A stretch of DNA of 64,000 bases. Source: Diphasiastrum complanatum. Lineage: Eukaryota; Streptophyta; Lycopodiopsida; Lycopodiales; Lycopodiaceae. Shown piece by piece: positions 11,001-21,589 of the stretch. The translations under genes and the position numbers were made by a program. The DNA lies in NCBI GenBank assembly GCA_029204225.1, contig CM055107.1, positions 42,778,007 through 42,842,006 on the forward strand. The letters are read 5' to 3'. How positions within the stretch are numbered: position 1 is the stretch's first letter; every line of letters starts with the position of its first letter. The notes under the pieces were generated by a model, which saw nothing but the letters and a program-made list of their open reading frames with translations, had not been told where the DNA came from and ran no database searches.

Positions 11001-11930
11001 ATGGCTACACCAAGTGGAGTCATGTTGAAAGCCAATGATAGGCTTACCTCAAGTAACTATTCACTGTGGAAAGTGAGGATGGAATCGCTTCTTGAGATGA
11101 ATGATGTTTTGGATATTGTTGTAGGTTTGGAGGAGAGACCAGCGATACAACAAGATCAAATGAGGTATGACAAGAGGGCCAAAAGGGCTCTACACATGAT
11201 AAAGATGAATGTTACCAATGAGCTTCTCAAGGAAGTTGGTAAGAGTACTTCATCAAAGGATGCTTGGGATTCATTGAAGAAGCTTTATGAATCCAAGTCT
11301 ACTTCTAGAGTTGACACTCTAAGAAGACAAATCTTTTTTTGTTTGCAAAGGAATGAAGAAAGTCCAGATACTTTTATTTTGGGAGTGAAAGCATTGAATA
11401 ATAAGTTGGCTTGCATTGATGAGAACATTAAGGAATGAGAGCTTATTCAAGTTATTCTTAAATGGATTGTTGGATGCTCATGTTAACATTGTTCAAAGTC
11501 TTGCTATTCAAACGACTTCGCCAAGTCTGATTGATTTTCAAAATATCTTGATCAACAAAAAATATAGGCTTCAAGCAAGAGGTGGATCTTCATCAACATC
11601 TCAAGTTGGAGAGGAGGCTATGTTCATCAAGGGCAAATTCAAGGGAAAAGACAAAAGCAAGTGGTCTAAAGGGCAAGATCAAGTGGATGCTTCTTCAAAT
11701 GGCAAAAAGAAGCCTTATGATAGATCAAAGATCAAGTGCTTCTATTGTGGCATCAAAGGACACTTTGCAAGTGAGTGCTACAAGAAGAAGAGCGATCAAG
11801 GAGACAAGCAAGGTAATCTTACTCTTGATGAGGATGGTTTGGATGTTCAAGATGCACATGATGATGCTTTTGTGACATCTTTATGGATGCTTGCTAATGA
11901 TGGAGATATTGTAGGAAAAATAGTAATTAT
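11001..11930 (+). pseudogene. Copia-2 gag
   Basis: The ATG at 11001 opens MATPSGVMLKANDRLTSSNY, a typical copia gag N-terminus, followed by the UBN2 core. A frameshift at about 11440 moves the reading to ELIQVI-LNGLLDAHVN and on to a zinc knuckle (CFYCGIKGHFASEC) after a Lys-rich stretch. Gag packages element RNA. The frame is lost in a foreign block at about 11925-12143. Confidence 0.85.
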
Positions 11931-12143
11931 TCTTCCATAGAGAACACGATGAAAGTTCGAATAAATCAAACTAATATCAGTGTCTTCAATCGGGGGTTTG
12001 TATCTGATCTATGTACTAATAGAACAACATTTATACATCTCTTGCTGTCTTATCTTGTTGTTGTGTCTCTGATTTATTGAGTCTGAAAGAGATTCGAATT
12101 TGTTAGTAGAATCAAGATCCGTCTGATCAGGTGTTCTATAGAT
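11925..12143. other. Foreign block of about 220 bp between Copia-2 gag and protease
   Basis: Noncoding AT-rich sequence interrupts the gag-protease frame. It contains LTR-like words on the minus strand (AATAAATC near a TGTATAAATG), suggesting a small LTR-derived or SINE-like insertion. Copia-1 has no equivalent. Edges are approximate and no clean target duplication was seen. Confidence 0.5.
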
Positions 12144-12727
12144 CTAGATCCATGGTGGATTGATAGTGGAGCAATTTCAGACGTGACTTTTCACAAAGAG
12201 TACACTTCTTTGTTGGCATATGGAGATGACAAGAGGGTGATCTACACAGCCAATGATGGTGAGTGTGCAATCAAAGGGATTGGCACAAGTCATATTTCTC
12301 TCTTTACAAATAGGAATGTTCATTTGGAAGATGTTTTGTTCATTTCATCTATTACCAAGAATTTACTTAGTGTGAGTCAATTGCTAAGTAAAGGCCTCAG
12401 AGTCAAGTTTTATGGAGTGCCATCATCATCATCATCAAAATGAAGGATATCTTGATCGCAAAAGGTAAAATACAAGGGAAGTTGTTCAAACTAGATGCTT
12501 GTGTTACTGCTAACCAAGTTGGATGTGTTGCAAGAGATCAAATACCTATTCAAGAAATTTGGCATAAAAGGATGAGACACCTCAACTTCAAGTCATTGGA
12601 GATAATGGCTAGAAAGCAAGTTGTGATAGGTCTTCCAAGTTTCTTAAAAAGTATCAATCATGTTTGTGAGTCTTGTACTTTGTCAAAGTCACATTATAAA
12701 GACCCTAAAGGATTACCCCTAAGATGA
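12144..12727 (+). pseudogene. Copia-2 protease and pre-integrase region
   Basis: PWWIDSGA supplies the protease DSG motif. After a CATCAT-rich stretch and a stop near 12441, a second frame gives the GAG_pre-integrase signature: IWHKRMRHLN then CESCTLSK, the HHCC zinc-binding residues at the integrase N-terminus. It is truncated there, before the DDE core. Confidence 0.8.
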
Positions 12728-13171
12728 GGATAGGAGAAACACAATAAGAGAGACTATGGAGCCAAACCTCCCAACCAATCCTAGATCAAACCTGGATCTA
12801 GCCCCCAAGCCATGCCATGTGAAGCAAGAGGAGAAGAGAGAAACTGGTAACCTAAACTCAATATGTCGACGGGAGAATCCCCACCTCATTATATAGAGAG
12901 TAGAGTCCTGTGCATGTAACTATGCAATCTCCATGCAGGTCAACTATAAATAGATCACATTTCTTCATGCAATCCTCCTGCCTATATCTGTCACACAGAC
13001 ATGCAATGCTCCAAATGTCTCAATTAGAGTGTCTGGGTCCTCTCAAGGTAATTAGTCACAACAGGCCTTGACATGGAATTAAATCATGGTGTGACCAATA
13101 ATCTTGAGTACTGGAGGGCGGTCCACCATAATAGGACTATTCTAGGTCCTTAACTGAATATGGCCATAACA
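12728..13171 (-). repeat. Family F LTR, reverse copy
   Basis: Read on the minus strand it starts TGTTATGG at 13171, right after a polypurine stretch (AGGAGGGAAGAA). Its end (CATAGTCTCTCTTATTGTGTTTC) matches the end of the LTR at 61495-61985. It abuts the broken end of Copia-2. Confidence 0.65.
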
Positions 13172-14489
13172 TTCTTCCCTCCTTAAACTGCTTTTATGCT
13201 TAGAAGCTCCAAAGGAAAGAATTATAGTTCCTTTAACTTTTAGTATTAGCCGAAAAAATCATTATCCTTAATCTGACTTTCATATCAAATAAGTACTCAG
13301 AGAAAACATGTTTCAACCGTTAATCTCTGCTCTGGAGTACAAATTCTGGTTTGTAAAAGTACATTAAGAGATATATTTTCTCGACGGGGTTACACTCAAC
13401 ACAAATTAGTAACATCACCTTGATGTAAAACACTTACATGAAACATTGAGTTATTTTACTTGTGGAGAATTTAATTATTTTAGTGAAGATGTTATTCTGC
13501 TATAGATTACGGTCTGTAGATGCTTGAGTACAATTCTTCATTTACTTGGATCTCCAGTTATCATAGGAGACAGACAAGTCTATTAAGATGAATGAATGTT
13601 ATTTTCTTCTAGAAATAGGAGCATTTAACTCAAAAGAGTATCTGGGATACTCAAAGTTGAGTTTTAATCATTCTATATCTTAATGATTCTAATTGAATGA
13701 ATTATCATATCTTAGAATTGGATTCTAAGGATATTTGTATTTGAAAGCTTATGAATTATCTGTTAGTATTTGTGGATAATTTCAGACTGCAATTATTATT
13801 TCTTTAACTTTAATTATGTTAGGCGAATGTCTGTGAGATCCATAGGTTCTCAATTGAAATACTGGAGTAAAGAGATTCAAAACACTGATATGAATTCTTA
13901 CTCAATTAACAGACCAAGACTTAATCGTCACACTTAAGAATCATTATAATTCTTTACAATCCTCTGACAACAATTAAGTATCTATTTATGATTCGTCAAC
14001 CATAAATATTTAGATTCATATGATTCGTCAATCATAATTCACTGGAATCTAAAATCATACTTAATCATTTATAGGATACTGGAGTATATGTCCAACATAA
14101 CTCAGGAAAAGTACGAATCATTTCAAAATCTTTCCACTAAGAAAATACTGGATTTGAAAATATTCTTCAAACATGATTCTTTAACTAAAGTGTAAGATTC
14201 AAGTTCTATAAACCATTAGTAATTAAAGACTGAAAGCATACCAAAATGACAACCATCTTCAACTACAAAAACTTTAGATTACCATCTAGAATCAAATCTA
14301 GATACCCAAAGTCCTGCTGAATATCAATTCAGATATTATTCTTGGATTCATTATGATTTGTTATCCTATTGAGTGCTCTGGGATACAATCACTAATGAGC
14401 TGAGTTCCTTCCTTAACTAAAGAATACTCTATCCCAAGAATACTGTATATTCAATGCATACAATTTTAACTGATGAACCCAAATGATTC
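13172..14489 (-). mobile_element. 3' internal region of family F element and AT-rich filler
   Basis: The first about 280 bp (13172-13450) are the reverse complement of 61200-61494, including the polypurine tract and a TTACATG word, so they belong to the gypsy-like family F internal end. Beyond 13450 the sequence is AT-rich without frames. It contains a small direct repeat (ATGATTCGTCAATCATAA-like, about 13988-14040). Confidence 0.55.
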
Positions 14490-14490
14490 A

Positions 14491-15270
14491 CTAATCATGC
14501 GTCTTACAAGCAATATGGCCCTCTTTACCACAATGGAAGCACTTGCCTTTCTTCTTGGTCTTACTAGAAGATCCCTCATCTTCCGGAGACTTGGCAAATT
14601 GCTGCTTAGACTTCTTCTTCTTGCCCTTGCCCTTGCCTTGTTTCTGGCATGTCGCAGGTGCCTGATCGTCAGTATTTTGACGTCTAGCTTTCACCATTTC
14701 TCGCCGTTGCTCTTCCTGCAAGATTCCTATGAGCTCGTCAAAGGTTGGCAATCTTTCTCTTGATGCTATTCTGCTCACAAATATTTGATAGGGTTCTGCA
14801 ATGCCGCACAATGCATTGTGCACTAGCTCCACATCACGTATGCGCTCACCAATAGAATGCAGTTCATCCCTCATTGTCTTGATTCTGGTCATATACGTCT
14901 GAATGTGCTCTCCTTGTTCCATGCGAGCACTATTCAACTTTGACTTCAAAAACATGATTCTTGACAGATTTGATGTCTCGAACTGCTCCTTTAACACATC
15001 CTATGCCTGTCTGGGTGTAACAGCATCACAAATGTGGGTAATGATGTGATCCTTCACTGACAAGTTAATGAAGGTCAAAGCTTTCCTCAACTTTTTGTCG
15101 AGCACTTTGATAACCGCTTCATTTGGCGGCCTTCTCTCATCACCTGTGACGACTTTCCACACGTCTTTCTCCATCAGTATGTTTTTCATTTTGAATTTCC
15201 ATACTGCATAGTTGGAAATCCTGTCCAATTTGCTACTTTCACTCAAAATGGACTCTCCCATGTTTGCCAT
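14491..15270 (-). pseudogene. Reverse copia gag
   Basis: Minus strand: ATG at 15270 (MANMGESILSESSKLDRI), then NYAVWKFKMKNILMEKDVW and the UBN2 domain. One in-frame TAG near 15001 splits it. It ends with a Lys-rich region and a damaged zinc knuckle (CFHCGKEGHIACK, spacing after the His shortened). The N-terminus resembles that of Copia-C gag. No pol follows to the left. Confidence 0.85.
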
Positions 15271-16590
15271 TGCAAAACTGCTTGAAACTTCTGCCGTAGG
15301 CTAAAAACAGTATGCCGAGGCCAATAGTGATGTCAAAAGTTGAAAATAATGACCTGCACTTTTTCCCTTGCCAGGCCACTCGCCGCTTTTCTACCAATTT
15401 GAAAGCCAAATCGGCGTCGCCTTCCGAAATGCACTCAGTCATCAACTCCCAACTACGTGCCCAGTGGAATGGTGAAATCACTTTTGGCGCACTCCGAACA
15501 CTTTCTCTGCTGCAATCACTCTGTTTTGCTGTACCGTACTTGCAGGTACAGTCCGGATGCCCTTCGTTTGGAGGTTATAGCCTTTCGTTTGGGTCAAAAT
15601 GGACAAAGGACCCAAAAATAGGGACTTTTCTCGTTTTTGAACTGTTTCTTCAGAGTGAAAAAACTTCACACTTCATGAACTTGGGACCCAACTCAACTTT
15701 CAATGTGAAAATTTTTATTGAAGTTGAATGGCTATAATTACTTCAAAGCCTCTTTGCCTTCTTCAACTGCCCTTCAGACTCCATCTAAAGGTCGATTTTG
15801 ATCCAACTGTGGATATTCATCTTAAGTAGCGCGATCCCAACCGTCGATCCGTATCTACTCTCAATCCTATAGCTGTGATCTTTCCAAAACGTTGAAACAT
15901 GGTACTCCAGCCGCTGGACACTTCGGAGTGCTACAGCTCCACTCCCTTCACCGCACACAACAGCCTCCTCGCGGCCTCCTTCTCCTTCACGAGCTTCAAG
16001 CCACGGTTGCAGGGTTTTGGCCACCCAACTCTCGTAGCTCCAGCGCGTTGTACTGCTTGCGGCTGTCCACGGCCACTTCAGGTCTGATTCGTACTGCTAG
16101 GGCGCCCTTCTCTGAGATTTCACAGCAACCAAAACAGTTCAGAATAGAGAGAAAACCAAGTATTTAGGCTTCCAAACCCTTGACCAGGGTTTTGCTTGCA
16201 ACTTTTGATCTTGGCTTGCTTTTCACAGCTCTCTGGCTGGCCAAATCAATTGCTCTGAGGTCGCCCTACCACTGGAAAGCTGATGCTTCAATCCATTTGT
16301 CAAACGGTGTCCGATTGATTGCACACTGACTGCAAACACCGAATAGCCTGATTCGGAATTTCAAAATTCCGTTTGCCAAGGTTCTGATTCAGTTGACAAT
16401 CCTTGTCTCTGAATCCTCACACAGTCTCAAGCTTACCAAGCTTCTGTGTGCTAAACTCTCTACACCAGTGTTTCTCCTTCCGTCTTCAATCCGCCGTAAA
16501 CCCCAAACTCTCAGAAGACAGTTCTCCTGAAGCTCGCTTCAACGGCGATGTTGTACTATGTACACTCCCTGTATTGCTCTGATACCAACT
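15271..16590 (-). mobile_element. Leader, primer site and LTR edge of the reverse copia
   Basis: About 1.3 kb of 5' leader upstream of the gag. It ends at a reverse primer-binding site (TGGTATCAGAGC on the minus strand, plus 16576-16587). An LTR would begin at about 16590, but only about 100 bp remain before another copia fragment starts. Small frames in the leader are not convincing genes. Confidence 0.7.
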
Positions 16591-16689
16591 TAGAATTTGC
16601 TTTGCACAGGAACACAGATCATGCTATACAGTAATACAGACAGAAAACACTCTCCACAGCAAGCTCACATAGCAACTATATTTCTCAAA

Positions 16690-17061
16690 ACGAAATTACA
16701 CTGCACATATATTGAATCAAAGTATATCGTAGTCTCTCAAGCTACAAAGGAAGCAATACGGTTGAGAAACTTACTTTCAGATATTAGTCTAAATCAATAT
16801 GCTCCGACAATTCTATTATGTGATAATCAAACTTCTATTGTTTTATCAGCCAACCCTAGATGTCATTCTAGGAGTAAGCACATTGAGATTAAGTATCACT
16901 ATGTCAAAAGCAAAGTTCTCAACAAAGAGGTTGACTTGCAGTATTGTCGAACGCAAGGTATGACAATGGATGTTTTTACTAAGGCATTAAGCTTGGATGC
17001 ACACATGAAATTTTGTGTAGAACTAAGTTTGAATGTCAAAGCATTCATGGATTCAGATTAA
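16690..17061 (+). pseudogene. Copia RNase H C-terminus
   Basis: It reads Y-IESKYIVVSQATKEAI, then LLCDNQTSIVL, then RSKHIEIKYHYVK and VFTKAL, the classic Ty1/copia RNase H tail (TEAEY, D-N-Q, KHI-ID-HF-R, FTKAL equivalents). The stop at 17059-17061 is followed by a polypurine tract and an LTR. Everything upstream is missing. Confidence 0.85.
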
Positions 17062-17068
17062 CAGGGAG

Positions 17069-18362
17069 TGTTGGATTATTCTCCTGATTATCGACTAATC
17101 GATCTTAATCTTCATCCACTTATTATCAAGTTTTGCAGTTTTATGCATGTTTCTACACAATCTGTAGTAATACTCGGGAATCACTCACAGGTGACTCCGA
17201 CATATCAAACATCATCCGACAATATTTATCGGTCATGGACCGGCAAATCTTATCGGGGGAAAGATAGTCTATTGTTCCACTTGAATTGAGGCTAAAGACT
17301 TGCGCTAATCATTGAGCAGGTAAATTTCCAAGAAGCATTAACTGGATGGATGCCAGCTCACTATGGCCCACTAGCCATTATGATTTATGACCTAATTAGC
17401 TGTCCAACCACTAGATGTTGCCACATTTGCTTAGTATAAATAGTTGTTCATATGTCTATCAATTCAATTGAAGCAATTCAAGTTATTGAAGTTGAAGCAG
17501 CTCTCTCAAGCTTTCTGTTAAAATATCACTTCCAACTTGTACCTTGCAGATCTCAAGTTATTTGAGCTTGATAGGATCTCACATGTGTAAAGTCTGTTCC
17601 CACGTGTGAAAGAATGTACATAAGTCATTTTTATAAAGTTAGATTGAATTTAGCTTGATCTACACTAGTGTGAAATTGACCTTTGAGTAGAATCTTGAAA
17701 ATGGTCAAATTGGTCAAACTTTGTGTAAATAGATTGGACTTCCATGTGAATGAGTTATTACTCACACATGTCAAGATACCATTCACACGTGTGGATAGGC
17801 TTCTAGAAGATAAGATAGGACGATTCCATTAGATCCTATTTTATAGAGAATATTCCTATAAATGTGGAAGACTAGCTTTTAGTTTTCTAGCCAAAGAGAA
17901 TAGTCAACTTTGGGAAATGAGCACATATGGCTCCCATTGATGGATCTGGATGACTAGGCACTCTTCACACATGTGAAGGCCTGTTGGACAGTACATAGCT
18001 CATGGATGTACTTGATCTATAAAGGGATCAACCAAATCAATAACAAGTTGATGTGAGATTGGCAAATTCTAGTTTTGTTGAGATTTCCACATTTGTCTTG
18101 CGTTTTGATGAATGAAATGCATTTGTAAGTTAATGTACTTTACTCTCTGTAAACAGGCCGTACAGGTACTGTCCTCCACATGTGTGAGGCCGCCCATCCA
18201 TGTGTTTGATCATTTGATCCATTGCTCTTGCTTAAATCATAGTGTAAAGCATCTAGATCAAGATCTAACATCTAGAACTTGATAGATCTTTGGATTAAGC
18301 AATCAATAACTCTTAATGATTGATTACAATCAATATTTGTCCTTTTTCTCTGAAAATTGACA
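17069..18362 (+). repeat. LTR (or two abutting LTRs) after the RNase H fragment
   Basis: It starts TGTTGG after the CAGGGAG tract and ends ...TTGACA at 18362, just before a perfect primer site. If single, it is 1294 bp. TATA-like words at about 17436 and about 17855 suggest it may instead be two adjacent LTRs with a boundary near 17.55 kb. The part from 17579 on is studded with CACATGTG/CACGTGTG palindromes. Confidence 0.55.
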
Positions 18363-18375
18363 TGGTATCAGAGCC
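18363..18375 (+). promoter_or_regulatory. Primer-binding site
   Basis: TGGTATCAGAGCC directly after an LTR ending in CA. No gag or pol follows within the next 700 bp. Confidence 0.85.
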
Positions 18376-19046
18376 AAGTCTAAGAGTGATCTAAATGATA
18401 AATAATACTTGAGAAATCATTGACAATTTGTTGTTTTTGAGTTCTAATTGAGAGGGCGAGCTCAAAGAGAGAAATAACATAATTGTTTTTGGTCAAGATC
18501 GATTTGTGGGCTGCTGAAGTACTGTCCACACGTGTGAAACTGTACAGCAGTCTTAAAATTAACTTCCATTAGTGTTTTTGATCCAAAAAAGGTGCATACT
18601 AGTCCAAAATTCAAGGTTTTTAATGCATTGTCTAGATCTAGGTTCAATCTATTGAATGCTAATGATCAAATTTTAAAGCATTAGATCAGATCTTTAACTA
18701 CAAAGGTCTAAACATCATATCAATACTACAAAAATGATGTTTTTCTTCCCTAGAAATGACATGTATGTGAAAGTCCTCTTCAAGCTCTAGATTCTAGAGT
18801 ATTCTCAACAAACAATCCAGCAACACATACTAAATTGGTACCAACACAAAGTTCTGGATCATTCTCGGTTTCTGAGATTCACACACAATGAAAGGAACCT
18901 ACTTGACCCTAAAACCAACTGAGAATTGATTAGAATCAAAGTAATGAGCTTGAGATCCAATCAAGTCTATGAAATGCTTCAAAAAAGCCACTAAGATTAT
19001 GAAAACTTGCTAATTTAGGATAGAACTTGGTGAATGATTGGATCAT
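18376..19046. other. Leader-like sequence between two opposed primer sites
   Basis: No protein-coding signal. It lies between a plus-strand primer site (18363) and a minus-strand one (19059), so it is probably the broken leaders of two elements facing each other. Confidence 0.5.
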
Positions 19047-19059
19047 GGCTTTGATACCA
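19047..19059 (-). promoter_or_regulatory. Reverse primer-binding site
   Basis: On the minus strand TGGTATCAAAGCC, a one-base variant of the tRNA-Met site. An LTR in reverse orientation would extend rightwards from about 19062. It contains a CACATGTG word (about 19240) like the LTR at 17.6-18.4 kb. Confidence 0.65.
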
Positions 19060-19061
19060 TG

Positions 19062-21475
19062 CTAAAATCAGAGGTTATGAATCTCATCTGGATTCTAATC
19101 ATGAATCAAACATCAAAGATTGCACTTAGATTGAATCGCTAGAATTCTACACATCAAATCTACCTATTTTGCATCTAGATTGGCAATTGCCTTTGAACAC
19201 CACAAATAAATTAACATTTACTAATCCTCACAGCCTCTCACACATGTGGAAAGTACAATATTATTATCAGGTTCAGTTCTACTCTCAAAAGTGTATGTAC
19301 AAATGATCCTCATAATGGATTAGCTTGGATTTGAGCATTAGGGTTGTCCATCATTAGCTATTGACCTAACCTAAGCCCCTAATCTAGGAATCACACCCAC
19401 TTTGTGGTTGGATTAGGTGTGTCACATGCATTGTCACCAAAATCCCTCTAAATTAGCCTTCAATTTAGGACTTTGATTTTGGGGCTCAATTCGGCCACCT
19501 CTAAGCATGTGAATGGATTTAGATCATCTTTAAATTAGTACCTAACTATGTACAAGAGTATGTGACATTTGACCATCCATAATGGTGCCACTTGGCAATA
19601 AACTACTTGCTAGTTTTTAACTATTTTCAAATTAAAGACAAACATTCATGCATTATCTTGCATTGCTAGGCCTATTACTGGTCCGTAAGGTGTCATATTA
19701 ATGGCCCCATTGATGGAGTCTTGGGCCCTAAGTACATTTAATCAATTCTAAGGACTCCTAGAGTCTTCAATAAGTACCCCAATCTTGACAGTAGCTTCTT
19801 TAAAATTTTCCGTAAGGGTCTCCAAACTACTTAGTAACATCTCTAAAAGCCATTCTACAACTTATGATTATACTGTTGTGTCGTTGGAGATGCTTGGCTA
19901 TGTTCCTTTATATAGGGAGATTTGCACACCAATGTCATGTTGATTGTAAGGTATTCTTTGTAGGAGTTACTATTTAATCAGCATTGTACTATATAGAAGT
20001 CTTGAGGTGATACCATTTGTGTTAATAAGACCTTATTAGGACCCGACTTGACCATCTCCGAAAATGGTCAATTATCCAATCATATTTTGAAGGAGGAGAC
20101 CTGGTAATAGGGCCTCCACCCCCAATCAGAGACTGCAAGTACAGTTGAGTTGGTCCTCAAATGGTAGCTTTTACGATGTTCATTTCATGAACTTCGCTAT
20201 AGCACAACTCAGATGCCTGCAAGATAAATTGTTGTCATTTGTTCTTGAGATCTTTGTTGCGAGATCATAATCATGCTGCTCCACTAGTCTATTGCAAAGA
20301 TGTTTATAACTCTAAAGCACGAAGTAGCACGGATCAAAAGAAAAGTTTCAGTTACATGCTTAAAGCAAGAAAAAACATGGAAGATGAGCCCAAAGCCACC
20401 TAAATCTCAAAAGTAAAAGTTCTGAAGGGCTACATTAATTTGGTATTCTTGTGGCACAATAAAAAAAAGTCCAGATAGCTTTGTGTGGCTTTTACTAAGT
20501 TTCTGAGAATTCTTTATTGGTTTGTATTGCAATACTGAATCACACTTACTAGACTGCAGCTAAAACTTTTGCTGATGACTGGATTGAGCAAGTTTCAATA
20601 TGCTAAACCGAACTCCAATGTAGCAGCACAATTTAAGATTTTTAATGATCCAACATGTCTGGTATGCAGACAATATAATATTTACTTTACATCATCTCTT
20701 CATGATCCTTTAAACTTTATTTGCAATCATCACGTCCCTTCATGATCCTTTGAACCTTAATGTGTTGAATGCGATGTCAAAGTCAATCAGGTTAAGCCTG
20801 TGTGATGATGGAGAATGAGAAACGCAATAAAAAGAATGGCACATTTAAGATTCAAGGGGACTCGAGTTGAAACCAATTCAATTTCAATAGCCGGGAATGT
20901 GATTACCTTGTTGTCTTCATATAATTTTATTCCAAAATTTGAGAGCTCTAGAGGTCACTGACAGACCTGCTCTCCAGTGAGGTGACAAGCAACTTGGCTC
21001 CAACAATGCTGTGCCAGAGTGATTGCAAAGCAAAGAATCGTAATAACTGGTTTTTAAGGTTAAATTTCATTACCCAGCGTCTGTGGCTTGCCTCTATTTT
21101 TTGCTCTAGAAATGGCAGTTATCCAGTGATATTATTTTGTAATCAACTGAAATGTGTCTTACACTCCAACACCATCCATTTGCTTCTGGAGCCTTTTAAC
21201 GGAGCAGCAAGTTTCTCTGACTCACAAATAGACCAGACAGTTAATACATTAGAAGGGTACGGCAATTAATCCAATTTTAACTACAGCTGCTTCTTGTGGA
21301 GGGAATTCTTGCTCAGTTGATCATTTAAGTGAGGATATACCTTCAATGCTCAAGCAGCGATAAGGCCATCAATCCAGAACAGCTCAAGGAAAAAGGTTTC
21401 GTCATGATTGTTTTTTCAAATAGATATCCCAGATGAACTCGAATTCCTGGAGCACTCTTCTAGAACTACATCAAA
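19062..21475. other. Probable reverse LTR, then unassigned sequence downstream of the GTPase gene
   Basis: The first several hundred bases are likely LTR. The rest has no recognisable frame. On the minus strand this is the 3' flank of the GTPase gene; an AATAAA word (plus 20926-20931) is a possible but unproven polyadenylation signal. A small direct repeat (CTTCATGATCCTTTRAAC) occurs at about 20698 and about 20738. Confidence 0.35.
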
Positions 21476-21589
21476 TCAAGTAACAACAAGTTTGGCAAGG
21501 CTTGTGCGAAAAGCGGGTATACCACCTCCAGTCTTGGCACTCACCATCATCTGTCCCACCACATTAACAATGCTCCATGTTAATAGAAG
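21476..21589 (-). CDS. GTPase gene exon 10 (G5, stop)
   Basis: Acceptor AAAATCAG, phase 0. It encodes a short lead, then [20 protein letters not shown] and the TGA stop at 21476-21478. SAK is the G5 motif. The first 13 residues fit the family less well, so the acceptor could be placed slightly differently. Confidence 0.85.
   Translation of the reverse strand, partial: LLLTWSIVNVVGQMMVSAKTGGGIPAFRTSLAKLVVT

Larger units (their letters stand above)
10108..12727 (+). mobile_element. Truncated copia relative 'Copia-2'
   Basis: It begins inside a copia LTR (10108-10432, matching about 5216-5544 but visibly more divergent than the Copia-1 LTR pair). It continues with a degraded primer site (TGTTATCAGAGC, 10435-10446), leader, gag, protease and the start of the pre-integrase region, then ends at 12727 against a reverse family F LTR. 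It is the same lineage as Copia-1 but keeps the normal copia gene order as far as it goes. Confidence 0.8.

Noticed and set aside
14473-14763. Leu-rich plus-strand frame
   Set aside because: Antisense of the reverse copia gag Lys-rich region.
15312-16167. Several frames in the leader of the reverse copia element
   Set aside because: No conserved motifs, overlapping on both strands, and the location between primer site and gag fits noncoding leader.
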